Below are positions 17,138-26,452 of a stretch of 60,552 nucleotides of DNA, one piece after another (within the stretch, counting starts at the first letter, position 1; each line of letters begins with the position of its first letter). A model generated the notes under the pieces. It did no database searches. It was given only the letters and a program-made list of their open reading frames with translations, and was not told the origin of the DNA. Both the position numbers and the translations under genes were made by a program. This DNA is from Candidatus Poseidoniaceae archaeon (lineage in GTDB: Archaea > Thermoplasmatota > Poseidoniia > Poseidoniales > Poseidoniaceae): positions 1 through 60,552 of the forward strand of contig CASICT010000018.1 in NCBI GenBank assembly GCA_949373265.1, given 5' to 3'.

Positions 17138-18151
17138 TGAGGTCTGGCCACCTGTTCTGACCAAACCAGCGCCTTCGAGTAATTCCATTGCATTATCAAA
17201 TCTCTTCATTGAAAATTGTCTATCCTCAACTAGGAACTTTTTGAGACCTTCAACATCGACATCACCCTGAACTAAATCAGAATCGTCGATTTTGACTACT
17301 GGATGATTTCTAAAAATCTCTCTAATCTCATCTAATCTTTCAGGAACATCTTTCTCTTTAGCATCACAGATTGCTTCTATGTTACCGTATTCTTTAATCA
17401 GTTTCAGTCCAGTTTTAGGACCAATGCCTTTGATGCCTGGGTGAAAATCGGTTCCGATCATTATTGCCAAATCGATTAATTGGTTGTGCGACAGTCCATG
17501 TTCATCCAATAGAGGTGCCAATTCTATTCTCTGAGCGCGAACTATTCGCCCCATCCTCTTACTTCCATCCGATGAAAAGTTTCGAATTACCACCGGTGCA
17601 CCGTATAGCAAAGCATCCCAATCTTGAGTAGCCACAGCATCTAATTGTCCATTGGCAGCCATAACCGCTGCCTGTGCTTCGCCTTCAGCCTCAGCTCTAA
17701 ATGCTGGAATTCCCATCAAAGAGAGCATTTCCATCGACTCCTCGACCATTTCAGGAGTGTACTTGACGCATCGTTGTGCCATTTTTTGAGCAGTAGCGAA
17801 ATCTCCAGCATCCATTGCAGCCTTCCATTCCGACTCGGCTTGTTCTCTGCGTGCTCTGCGAATATCCATCTCGTCTTTCTTCAATTCAGGATGCTTTCCA
17901 TCAAAGATGAAAACAGGTTTCACCCCTTTTGACAACATCAAAGAAGCTCTAGAAAGAAAACCCATCAAATGAGCAACTACCTTGCCGTTATCCGCCTTAA
18001 GGGGACCACCATCTCCGGTTGGTGAACGGTCTCGAATTGTAGTAAGAAACTGGAAAGCCAGTAGGAAACTATCGACTCCAACTCTCTTACCTTTCATTGC
18101 ATCCATCGTAGTATCCTCAGCGTTTGCTAGGTCACGTAGGTTACAGCCCAT
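17123..18151 (-). CDS. fen: Flap endonuclease 1
   Basis: Structure-specific 5' flap nuclease that processes Okazaki fragments and base-excision repair intermediates. The start is ATG 18151 (MGCNLRDL); the 14 codons upstream do not fit the family, whose N-terminal Gly follows the initiator Met. Acidic metal ligands are visible: VGVDSF, IFDGKHP, EAEGEAQ, TQDWDAL and IGTDF. The helix-hairpin-helix PGIKGIGPKTGLKLI follows. The C-terminus QTSLFSF is a PCNA-interacting (PIP) motif, so it works with the sliding clamp. About 342 residues, normal length. Confidence 0.95.
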   Translation of the reverse strand: MGCNLRDLANAEDTTMDAMKGKRVGVDSFLLAFQFLTTIRDRSPTGDGGPLKADNGKVVAHLMGFLSRASLMLSKGVKPVFIFDGKHPELKKDEMDIRRARREQAESEWKAAMDAGDFATAQKMAQRCVKYTPEMVEESMEMLSLMGIPAFRAEAEGEAQAAVMAANGQLDAVATQDWDALLYGAPVVIRNFSSDGSKRMGRIVRAQRIELAPLLDEHGLSHNQLIDLAIMIGTDFHPGIKGIGPKTGLKLIKEYGNIEAICDAKEKDVPERLDEIREIFRNHPVVKIDDSDLVQGDVDVEGLKKFLVEDRQFSMKRFDNAMELLEGAGLVRTGGQTSLFSF

Positions 18152-18206
18152 GTTAGGCGCTGTGAGAGGATACACTTGAGCCTCACGGCTCAACCTTTAG
18201 CAAAAG

Positions 18207-18280
18207 CGGGCAATGCAGGATTCGAACCCGCGTCTTCGGCTCCGAAGGCCGAAAGGATATCCAGACTACCCTAATTGCCC
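18207..18280 (-). tRNA. tRNA-Arg (anticodon TCG)
   Basis: Minus-strand cloverleaf: acceptor GGGCAAT/ATTGCCC, anticodon stem TCGGC/GCCGA with loop CTTCGGA giving anticodon TCG (reads CGA), T arm GCGGG/CCTGC with loop TTCGAAT, discriminator G. The D arm carries one more base than usual next to the anticodon stem, as other archaeal tRNA-Arg(TCG) genes do. No intron and no encoded CCA. Confidence 0.93.
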
Positions 18281-18379
18281 AAACCAACCCAATAGCCCCC
18301 CCTTCTTGAACCAAACCCTAGTGCCATAGCAATGGCAAGTATGATTCAGGTGCTAGATAGAGGCAATAAACGGCTCTTA

Positions 18380-19402
18380 TCAAGAGTTTGAAATCGAAGC
18401 GACAATCATGACCCTTGCTAGCGATTTGTGAACTGGAATACCAAATACCGAATGAATTTCAAAACCCGGTAATACGATTTCGCTCGTAATCTTTTCATTC
18501 AGGTTTTCATTACCGGGTTGGCATGGCAAAATTACAACTAGGCTACATTGCTGCTTTTGGCGACAAATATTTTGCAATGTGTCTTCCAGTAACCGTTCAT
18601 CTCCTTGCGAGTTCCTTCCATAAGGCGGGTCTACTACAACCGCTGTGAGGTTTTCAGGCAATTCAAATAGAGTAGCATCATCTCTTCTAATCTCTGCTGT
18701 AAGACCTGCCCATTCGATATTTTGTTTTGACCCATCAACCATTACTGGATCGAAATCGACACCTAAAGTGGGTCGATTACAAAGAGCAGATTCAATCAAA
18801 ATCCCTCCGGTTCCACACATTGGGTCGACCACGTATCCGTCATTTGCTCCAGCTGCAATATTCACTGCAGCCCTAGCCAATCTCGGCTCAAGACTTACCG
18901 GTCGGAAAAATGGTCGCTTGTTAGCACTCATTGTAGACCAGCCATGTTTACCGGGCCCACGTCCGATAATCCAGCCCCATGCAACATAGCCAGCAGATGC
19001 ATCGAGTACAACTCCAAATCTTTGTTTTGGGTTTTCTAAATCAAATGTTGAACCTTCAGCATGAAACATTCCACCTACTTGCATTTCAATTTCTTTAGTT
19101 CCAATCGGTAATTTCCCTTCATGGCGCCAACATTCAACGGCCATGTCTTCTTTCATTTCATAATCGATGAGAGTAAGGAAATGTTCAATGTTTGTCCATT
19201 CGGTCATGCCTCCGCCAACCAATACACATTCGCAACCAGACATTAGGCTAGCACGAGACCAGTCACTTCCGCCTTCTGCTTTGATCAATCGTCTAGCACT
19301 TGTTCGAACAAGATTAGATTCAGGAAACATCGCCTCTGCTTCAGCACGTGCTATTGCAGGATGCCACCCGCGTAGTGCAATAATCGAATTTTCCCAATCC
19401 AT
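18380..19402 (-). CDS. tRNA (guanine10-N2)-dimethyltransferase-like, Trm-G10
   Basis: AdoMet-dependent methylase of the archaeal Trm-G10/Trm11 family, which methylates N2 of G10 in tRNA. The first half is a divergent THUMP-type RNA-binding region; the C-terminal Rossmann part has VVDPMCGTGGILIESAL (AdoMet loop), GVDFDPVMV, and the catalytic DPPYGR. 340 residues, normal size. It lies just after tRNA-Arg on the same strand and four bases from ribD upstream, likely in one transcript with it. Confidence 0.88.
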   Translation of the reverse strand: MDWENSIIALRGWHPAIARAEAEAMFPESNLVRTSARRLIKAEGGSDWSRASLMSGCECVLVGGGMTEWTNIEHFLTLIDYEMKEDMAVECWRHEGKLPIGTKEIEMQVGGMFHAEGSTFDLENPKQRFGVVLDASAGYVAWGWIIGRGPGKHGWSTMSANKRPFFRPVSLEPRLARAAVNIAAGANDGYVVDPMCGTGGILIESALCNRPTLGVDFDPVMVDGSKQNIEWAGLTAEIRRDDATLFELPENLTAVVVDPPYGRNSQGDERLLEDTLQNICRQKQQCSLVVILPCQPGNENLNEKITSEIVLPGFEIHSVFGIPVHKSLARVMIVASISNS

Positions 19403-19406
19403 ACAA

Positions 19407-20405
19407 TCACCTGGTATGGATAGAAACAGATTCTGAGCCCCACTTTGTAGTGATTACATTACTGAAGCCAGTTAAATCGAAGTCCGATGGAACTGGGTTT
19501 TTATGTTTGACTTCAGATCTTACTAGGATGAATTCGTCAATTAAATTCTCTTTCAAGAAATGGTTGATAGTGGCAGGGCCACCTTCAACAAGCAATCTTT
19601 GAATCTCTAAATCGCCAAGCATGTCAAGCATTGGCTCTAGTCCTCTGAAATCCTCATTCAAATGTCTAGTTCCAAATTCGTCATTTAGCAAAACCGCATC
19701 TTTCTGGATACGGCCATTTGGGTCGATTACTACTCTCAAAGGTTGTCTGTCGGTCTCTACTAACCTTACAGTGAGTGAGGGGTCATCGCGAATTACAGTA
19801 TTCACTCCAACTAAAACCGCACAACAATCCTTGCGCAATTGGTGTACCTTTACCAGACATTCTTCGCTTGTGAAACGACCGGGGTTATCTGAAAGGTCAT
19901 CCACTGAACCACTAGCATCAGTTGCAATTTTCACAGTTACAAATGGTCTCCTCGATTTACACCAATGCAAAAACTCACGCATCTGTTCAGCCGCTTCATT
20001 CTCTAGTAAACCGCAATCGACCTTGATACCTGCCTTTTCTAAGACTGCAACTCCATTTCCGCGAACCAGAGGATTAGGGTCTCCATGAGCGACCTTAACT
20101 TCTGAAATACCAGCCCAAAGCAAAGCCTCAGTACACGGTGGAGTTCTTCCAAAGTGATTACAGGGTTCTAGAGTAACATATGCAGTTGAACCATTTGTAT
20201 TGTGTCCATTTTCTTCAGCATCATGAATCGCCATTTGTTCAGCATGCAGTCCTCCAAGGTGGTCATGCCATCCTTCAGCAATGATTTCTCCATCCTTAAC
20301 AAGAACACATCCAACCAATGGATTTGGTCGAACTTGACCTCTTCCTTTTTCGGCAACAGCGAGGGCGCGGCGCATGTGTGCCTCCTCCTCCGCGCTCCAA
20401 GTCAT
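19407..20405 (-). CDS. ribD: Bifunctional riboflavin biosynthesis deaminase/reductase
   Basis: Carries out the second and third steps of bacterial-type riboflavin synthesis: deamination of the pyrimidine and reduction of the ribosyl side chain. N-terminal cytidine-deaminase-like domain: zinc ligands HAEQMA and PCNHFGRTPPC. C-terminal DHFR-like reductase domain: RPFVTVKIATDASG, GVNTVIRDDPSLTVR, LLVEGGPATINHFL. 332 residues, slightly short of the usual 360. Many archaea use a separate ArfC-type reductase, so a fused RibD suggests transfer from bacteria. No other rib gene is in the window. Confidence 0.92.
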   Translation of the reverse strand: MTWSAEEEAHMRRALAVAEKGRGQVRPNPLVGCVLVKDGEIIAEGWHDHLGGLHAEQMAIHDAEENGHNTNGSTAYVTLEPCNHFGRTPPCTEALLWAGISEVKVAHGDPNPLVRGNGVAVLEKAGIKVDCGLLENEAAEQMREFLHWCKSRRPFVTVKIATDASGSVDDLSDNPGRFTSEECLVKVHQLRKDCCAVLVGVNTVIRDDPSLTVRLVETDRQPLRVVIDPNGRIQKDAVLLNDEFGTRHLNEDFRGLEPMLDMLGDLEIQRLLVEGGPATINHFLKENLIDEFILVRSEVKHKNPVPSDFDLTGFSNVITTKWGSESVSIHTR

Positions 20406-20490
20406 GATTGAGCCTGACTAGGCATCAGACATGAGTCCATCGCTTGTTGAAGCAACAGGTTTCATTGCCTCAACATGTTCTGCAGTGTGC

Positions 20491-21533
20491 ATGGGACCTC
20501 TGCATTGCATAGTAAATCCTGCCAGCAGAGACCATACTTGCGGTAAGAGATGGCCAAAAGTAGTAACAAAATTAGAGTCGCGCGGCTTTACAGTAAAATC
20601 CCATTTTACCGAGAGGGTTGGCCATGCTGGAGAAATTGCTTGGAAGTTGAGAAACGACAAGGTCGAAGGCGTGATAGTTGCTGCCGGTGGAGATGGCACT
20701 GTACATGAGGTGGCAAGTGCTTTGCGAGGGGGAGATATACCGATGGGGATATTGCCGTTTGGTTCAGGAAATGATTATGCTATCACACAAGGGATATCTC
20801 GTAAGAATATGGATGACGCCATCGATGTTCTTGTCAATGGTGTTGACCGTCGGTGTGCTGCTTGGCGCTTAGAGGGATTTCCAGCCTCAAAGGCAGGCGA
20901 TTATCCTGCACCTACTACAAATCAGTGGGACGGTCCTGCTAACGAAGAAGGACGAGTCGTCAGATGGGTCTTCCTTGAATCGGATGCAGGAATTACTAGT
21001 GCAATTTCACGGGCGAAATTATATCGAGCAAAATGGATCAAAGGTGGAAAGAAATACACCTATCTTGGAGTTACAACAATTCCAGTGTGGAAGAGAAGAA
21101 AGGTTTGGCTCAAACTCGATGATGCAGAAGGAGAGATTCTAGATTTCACTATGTTTGCAGCCACAACGGGAGAGACCTTCGGAGGCGGGTACCAGGTTTG
21201 CCCAGGGGTGACACCGGTGGATGAAACGGGAACCATCGTCTATGCGCCTAAAATGTCTACGAATAGCAATGCTATCCCTGATGGGTCCAATGAAGAAAGG
21301 AAAGCACATTGGCAAGTGGGGGATCACCCAACAAAAAGCGAACAGGATAGAGATCAAGCCAGTCGACAAGGACGGAAACGTCAGCGATACAGCCGTTACC
21401 ACTATCCACGTGGGTTCAGGCAGATGGGGAACCGGTGATAGTCAGCCCTGCCACGTTAGAATGGCATACTAAGCAACTGTTAGTACGTGGGGCCGCTAGA
21501 TGTGCCTTGGTCATCAGAATGAGAAATCACTGA
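20491..21533 (+). CDS. Diacylglycerol kinase-like lipid kinase (two frameshifts)
   Basis: DAGK catalytic-domain protein that phosphorylates a lipid head group. Visible: GPLHCIVNPAS, the nucleotide-binding GGDGTVHEV, and LPFGSGNDYA. The C-terminal lobe continues through two frame changes: near 21255 into LSLMGPMKKGKHIGKWGI and VDKDGNVSDTAV, and near 21415 into GEPVIVSPATLEWHTKQ, ending at TGA 21531-21533. Both fragments match the family's usual C-terminal strands, so the gene was intact until recently or the sequence has indels. ATG 20491 is chosen over 20431. Its end overlaps the end of the convergent lipoprotein gene by 20 bases. Confidence 0.75.
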
Positions 21534-23000
21534 ACTCATCGTCATCGCTAACCGAGGCCGATTCATTTTGAACCTTACGAGGTGGTGCAGGCTCAGGTTC
21601 AGGTACAGGGGCAGGCACTGGTGCTGATTTTACTAGAGCGTTTCTTGGCAGCACGGCGCTTGACAGGCTTATCAGGGGCCGCAGGCCATAGATTGCTGAG
21701 GTGGCAGACTATTTGAACTGGCCATCGATGCAGAGAAGTGCCCCCGCTTGGCAGCAGGTTCAGGCAGGTACTGGTAACCACATTAGCCGAGGGCATACGA
21801 GTTGCCACATTAGCTGGCGGCATACTGGTAACCACATTAGCCGATGGCATAGGAGTCATTATCAATTACAGGAGCGGATGCTAGCCACTGACTTTTGCGG
21901 CATCTCCTCCGCTGACCACTTGTAACCAGTAGCCGAACCACTCGCCGAAGGAACCCGTAACATCCTCACTATCGACTTGATGCCAAAATATTGTCGAGGC
22001 TGAACCCAGGAATTGCAACTCTCGTCCGTCGAACTTTTTCATTGGAGGCGGGTTGTCGCTCTTTATTCATCTTGAGCAGCACGCTCTCCAGCACTCATCA
22101 AGCCCGTCCTTCTTAGAAGATCTCAAGTCTACCTTCATCTGGACGGCTTTAGCGAAATCCTTCTCGTCCAAGCAGTGTTTCAGCAGTCGCTTTAGCGCCG
22201 AGTTCTAATGACCATTGTAGAGACAGAGTAAACAGGCCGAGTCCACCTCCAAGGCCAACCACAATGAAGAATAAGATGAAACCAAAACTCTTCCGAAGAA
22301 GTCAGTATCCCCTAGCAGCGTATTCATCATCGCTGTCACCATCCCATGCTTACTAGTGCCCTCTTCGGCACGAATGTTAGTGACCACCATGGCGTGCCCT
22401 TGTCCTTCCAGATCACAAGTTTCAGTCAGTCTCACAGTTCCACGGCCATTCTCATCTACCACCCAGTATATGTCCAGTCAGCTCGATAGGTTGGTGCCAG
22501 TGGTCCAGAACATTGAGGCCATCTGCAATATTTTCAGAGGAAGGGATTATTCCGATAACTTCCCAATTATCTGCATTGGTATCAATTTCGTTCGAACCAC
22601 CTTCTGGTGTTGGGTTAATTGGAGATGACCACTCTTTGATAGGCACACGTCCTGCAGTGCCTTCCTTTACAGATTCAGCAGCACTCCAAGTCATTGTGTC
22701 AATAATGACTGCAGCGCCCATTGCAGAATCAATACCTCCTGCATCAGGGTGTTCTTCATAGATTACAGAAGTAATGAGCATCCCTGTAATTTTGAAAGTA
22801 GAATTTTTACATTCGATCAAATCAACTTCGGCATCGTAACCTTCACCTAGATTCGATTTGATGTTAGCTTTTCCTTCTTCGACATTAACTTTGAGTTGAC
22901 CATCGCCAGTTCCCCATTCAGGTGTTGACGAATAAACGCATCCTGCCATCATCATTGAGAGGACCAGCATCATTGCCAGTCGCACATGTGGGCGGGCCAT
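21514..23000 (-). pseudogene. Membrane-anchored lipoprotein, heavily frameshifted
   Basis: Translating across frames gives one protein. It starts at ATG 23000 with a signal peptide and lipobox (MMAGC), then about 160 residues of extracytoplasmic domain (EWGTGDGQLKVNVEEGKANI). The frame changes near 22465 to VVDENGRGTVRLTETCDL, near 22290 to a membrane helix FGFILFFIVVGLGGGLGLF, then to MKKFDGRELQFLG and GSFGEWFGYWLQVV, a MPSANVVTS repeat, a basic AAPDKPVKRRAAKKR patch, and a tail ending DDDEFSDFSF. At least six single-base shifts are needed. Function unknown. Either a pseudogene or a patch of poor sequence, since the shifts continue into the neighbouring kinase gene. Confidence 0.65.
21770..21850 (-). 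repeat. 27-bp tandem repeat, three units
   Basis: Three adjoining 27-base units encode the nonapeptide MP(S/P)ANV(V/A)T(S/R) on the minus strand. Units one and three are nearly identical; the middle one differs at about seven positions. They lie in the cytoplasmic tail of the frameshifted lipoprotein. Confidence 0.75.
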
Positions 23001-23074
23001 GAAGTGCCTACGGCACCTTGAGTTGTTGAACCCTTTCCATGTAAACAACAGATTTTACACAAAGTAAGGTTAAG

Positions 23075-23157
23075 CGCGAAGAGAGAGATTCGAACTCCCG
23101 TGTCCGGGGGACAGTGGATTTCAAGTCCACCGCAATACCAGGCTATGCGATCTCCGC
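23075..23157 (-). tRNA. tRNA-Ser (anticodon TGA)
   Basis: Class II tRNA on the minus strand: acceptor GCGGAGA/TCTTCGC (one G-U), anticodon stem GTGGA/TCCAC with loop CTTGAAA giving anticodon TGA (reads UCA), a long variable arm GTCCCCCGGACAC, T arm GGGAG/CTCTC with loop TTCGAAT, discriminator G. No intron and no encoded CCA. It lies between the frameshifted lipoprotein and the SCO-like gene. Confidence 0.93.
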
Positions 23158-23200
23158 TTGATTTGGCGGTGGGGACTTTCTTTCAAGAATCTATCTTCGC

Positions 23201-24697
23201 TCAATCTTGCCTTCTAGCGGCAATAATCGCTAGACTTAGGCTTGCACTAAGCGTTGCAATGGTGAAACCAGGTAGAATAGAATCATCGTCATCAATTCCA
23301 TGACCATCTGCAGTATTTGCAGCACGTTCAACATCTTCAACGAAATCATCAACATTCCAATCATATCCTAAGAATACAACCATCGGATTCCAATCTTCAT
23401 CAAGAATGAATGTTTGAGTAGAGTGGGATGTAGAGGTAGTAGTTTGGTTTGAAGAATGACCTTCTTCAGATTCTTCCATGTCACTATGGCTTTCATGGTC
23501 TGAGCCCTCATCTTCCGAAGTAGGATGGGGTATCATTGAATCCATCGTGCTATTTGGAGCCCAGGCGATATGAGTTTGGTCATACAAACTATCCATTCCT
23601 AAACTGCTTTCTTCCCATGAATCATTAGCCATGTTCCAGTAATGGAGTTGCCACCACCATGAATAATCAGCAGGTGCGCTTACGTTCTCGATTGAGGACA
23701 TGTAATGGCCCCATTGTGAACTTGGTGCTTCAAATGAATCCAAAGCGGCTAATGTCATGTGCCAAGCACTGACGTGTGATAGCATAGAAGAGTCATTACT
23801 CCCATTTGATAGTAAAATCACAAATGAGTCATTTTCCATATCTGGCGCTGGTATCAATGAATCTTCGGTTGAATTTGGAGCAAAAGCCAAGTTACCAACA
23901 TCAACAGAATCGATTCCTAAATTACTTCCTTCCCAAGAATTGGTTGACTCATTCCATGCGTGTAATTCCCACCACCATGAATAATCAGACGGTGACTCAT
24001 CTCCATTAATTCCGGTGACATAGTGCCCCCACTGACTTTCACTTGCATTAATCGTCCAATTGTTTTGGTATGCTGCTGCCGTCAATTGGTCCCATCCATT
24101 AGGCATAACTTGGTGAACGCTTTTATTTCCATCTGGCATGATTACAGTAACGGTCTGAGCATCTTCCGAGTCCATGTCGCCATCCCCATTATGACCATCA
24201 TGTTCGCTCATGTTTCCGTCTTCATCATCAACTTCACTGTGGTCATGAGAATCAATTACCTCAGTTTCAACTTCGATTTGAAAATCACTCCAGACCACTT
24301 CAAGGTCTTCTAATTCTCCTGTAAGGTGGGGCCAAGTTGCACCAGAGTCTTCCATGTATGCTTTGAGGACCTCTGGTGTATCAGTAGCAGGGTCTACAGT
24401 TATCGATATGAATTCATAATCAACATCTTCTAACTGGCTCTCAGCAGTCAAAAGGTTGTTCGTTATTACCGGGCAAACATCGACACACGTAGTGAAAATG
24501 AATGCTACTACGGTAACATCTGAAGTTGCTCTTTGAATGGAATAATTATTTCCATCTTGGTCAACCAATACGTGATTAGGAATTGAACTGCGGTCTAGGC
24601 CGTATCCGTTCCAATGCAATCCGTCTCCGCCAGCACTACTGGCTGGGATTGATGAAACACATAGCAAAGAAACAACGGCAAGGGCAAACCAGCGCAT
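23201..24697 (-). CDS. SCO1/SenC-like copper protein split by an inserted domain pair
   Basis: Secreted protein of 498 residues. Residues 1-22 are a signal peptide. Residues 40-140 match SCO copper chaperones for the CuA site of cytochrome oxidase: FIFTTCVDVCP with C71 and C75. The third copper ligand, H425 in SHSTQTFILDED, and the closing SCO strand (to 460) occur only after some 270 inserted residues. The insert has a His/Asp-rich segment (150-180) and two DUF4430-like modules, each with YSWWWxLH(A/Y)WN (239-249 and 345-355). The C-terminus DDDDSILPGFTIATL, hydrophobic helix, ARRQD resembles a PGF-CTERM sorting signal. It follows coxD by 48 bases and probably metallates this oxidase. Confidence 0.8.
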   Translation of the reverse strand: MRWFALAVVSLLCVSSIPASSAGGDGLHWNGYGLDRSSIPNHVLVDQDGNNYSIQRATSDVTVVAFIFTTCVDVCPVITNNLLTAESQLEDVDYEFISITVDPATDTPEVLKAYMEDSGATWPHLTGELEDLEVVWSDFQIEVETEVIDSHDHSEVDDEDGNMSEHDGHNGDGDMDSEDAQTVTVIMPDGNKSVHQVMPNGWDQLTAAAYQNNWTINASESQWGHYVTGINGDESPSDYSWWWELHAWNESTNSWEGSNLGIDSVDVGNLAFAPNSTEDSLIPAPDMENDSFVILLSNGSNDSSMLSHVSAWHMTLAALDSFEAPSSQWGHYMSSIENVSAPADYSWWWQLHYWNMANDSWEESSLGMDSLYDQTHIAWAPNSTMDSMIPHPTSEDEGSDHESHSDMEESEEGHSSNQTTTSTSHSTQTFILDEDWNPMVVFLGYDWNVDDFVEDVERAANTADGHGIDDDDSILPGFTIATLSASLSLAIIAARRQD

Positions 24698-24745
24698 ATT
24701 TCCCGGTTCAGAGGCTCGTTAATGAATGCTATTACTCCACGTAAA

Positions 24746-25150
24746 CTATTCGGTTACATACGAGTAATCCCAATTCGGCGTACACCAAGATGGAAGGCTG
24801 TCGATACCATCTGGATTAGATAGTCCGATACCCCAAATCATGAGTGCTACAAAGAGTACTGGGAACAGAGCAGTTCGAGTATAGATGAATGGGTCGCCTT
24901 TCAGATGCATAAAGAATGCAGCAATACCGTACCCTTTGATGATTCCAACAACAATTAGCACCGCCCAAACAGCACCTCTGGTAATTACAATCTCAGTGCC
25001 CGGTATAGTTTCGAAGAACACAGCTGCAACTTCGAATAGTGTGAAGAACATCAGTAATAGGAAATTTACGTAGTAAACATCCTTTCCGATCATATCTGCC
25101 ATTTTCTGGAAGATTCCTGCAATTGGTCCTGTATACTTGTGTTCGCTCAT
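24746..25150 (-). CDS. coxD: Cytochrome c oxidase subunit IV-like membrane protein
   Basis: A 134-residue protein with three membrane helices, matching the small prokaryotic subunit IV of heme-copper oxidases (KGYGIAAFFMHLKGD is the characteristic end of the second helix). It starts 9 bases after coxC and closes the coxB-A-C-D operon. Role is structural or assembly-related. Confidence 0.78.
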   Translation of the reverse strand: MSEHKYTGPIAGIFQKMADMIGKDVYYVNFLLLMFFTLFEVAAVFFETIPGTEIVITRGAVWAVLIVVGIIKGYGIAAFFMHLKGDPFIYTRTALFPVLFVALMIWGIGLSNPDGIDSLPSWCTPNWDYSYVTE

Positions 25151-25159
25151 GATATCACC

Positions 25160-26452
25160 TCAGTACAGATAGAATGCGGGGAAGATGGCAACCCAAGCCA
25201 AATCCACGAAGTGCCAATACAAACCAAAGTATTCGATACCTTGGCCATTCTTTTCATCATAGCCAACAGTATCGGCCTTGAATACCATGAATAGCATAAC
25301 TAGCAATCCAATGAATACGTGTAGTCCGTGTGCTCCAGTTGCAACGAAGAAGATAGAACCCGCTTGGCTGTCAATAGTAAACCCTTCAGCGATAAGATGG
25401 CTCCACTCGACTAATTTCAGGACTATGAACAGTGAACCCAAGGCTACAGTGATTAGTAGATAATTGCGAACAGCCTTCTTTCTCGAAGGGAATATTTTCG
25501 CCAGCAATGCATTCTTTGAAGGCTCCCAATTAACGTCCTTGGCAGCCTTTAGAGCAAGTACAATCGTGTAAGACGAAATAATCAGTGCGAAGGTATTGAT
25601 CGCACCAGGCAATAGTGTCATTATATCGTTACGTAGTAAATCAGAAGCGGTTGTTGTGTCTACAACATCACACTTTCCAGCATCTACTGCCCACTGAGTA
25701 CACCATCCAGTTCTCATTCTTAGGTAAGAGGAGAAGAATGAAGCGAAAACCATAGTCTCAGAGATTAGGAAAATCCACATTCCAGCCTTACGGATGTCCT
25801 GTCCTTTGAATGGGTCGGATGTTGCAATTTGCTCCTTGTGTCCTTTCAGATCTTCATTCCACCAATTACCAATTCCCATAATGAGAATGGCTGCTCCAAA
25901 GGCAGACAACATAAATCCGGACATATCTGGGTCATAATCTAGTCCAAGCCAAGCTTTGCAAGTTAATACAAAACCAGGGAATCCCATCATGAATAGTAGG
26001 ATACCACCTGCCATCAAAATAGGTGAGGCTGATCCGTGATGCTCCTCATGGTCATCACCTTCGTGGTGTTCTTCTTCAGGCTGAATGCTATTGAAGAATC
26101 CTGCAATTCCATAGAATGCAGCATAAATTATGAACATAACCATGATTGTTTTTCCTGCAGTACTCCATGTCAGGTAAGATAGATGTGCGTCAACATCGGC
26201 ATGATGTGCATCATCCCATTTGTCACTAGCACTTTCTTGTTCATCCAAAGTTCCAGTTTCATTAGCAGTGTTCCATTCAGCCTCAACATCTTCTAAATCA
26301 TGATGAGCATCTTCCCATTCATGATGCTTAATTGAACCAATACCGCCTGCTAAAACGCCATATGCAACTATTCCTAGAACCAGTAGTCCGACCGAAATTA
26401 CAACAGTTTTCAGCCAGATATCATTTTTGACATCGTGTAGACTTCCGCTCAT
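25160..26452 (-). CDS. coxC: Cytochrome c oxidase subunit III with long N-terminal extension
   Basis: Polytopic subunit III. The conserved part starts near residue 215 (DIRKAGMWIFLISETMVFASFFSSYL) and continues to GAHGLHVFIGLLVM and EYFGLYWHFVDLAWVAIFPAFYLY. At 430 residues it is far longer than usual (about 200-260): the extra N-terminal half has about four membrane helices and two His/Glu/Asp-rich loops (HHEWEDAHHDLEDVE, EEEHHEGDDHEEHH) that may face outside and could bind metal. Its ATG overlaps the coxA stop by 4 bases. Confidence 0.9.
   Translation of the reverse strand: MSGSLHDVKNDIWLKTVVISVGLLVLGIVAYGVLAGGIGSIKHHEWEDAHHDLEDVEAEWNTANETGTLDEQESASDKWDDAHHADVDAHLSYLTWSTAGKTIMVMFIIYAAFYGIAGFFNSIQPEEEHHEGDDHEEHHGSASPILMAGGILLFMMGFPGFVLTCKAWLGLDYDPDMSGFMLSAFGAAILIMGIGNWWNEDLKGHKEQIATSDPFKGQDIRKAGMWIFLISETMVFASFFSSYLRMRTGWCTQWAVDAGKCDVVDTTTASDLLRNDIMTLLPGAINTFALIISSYTIVLALKAAKDVNWEPSKNALLAKIFPSRKKAVRNYLLITVALGSLFIVLKLVEWSHLIAEGFTIDSQAGSIFFVATGAHGLHVFIGLLVMLFMVFKADTVGYDEKNGQGIEYFGLYWHFVDLAWVAIFPAFYLY

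Noticed and set aside
18207..18280. tRNA-Pro(CGG) reading of the tRNA
   Set aside because: Shifting the anticodon by one base breaks the anticodon stem; only the TCG reading gives five pairs and U33.
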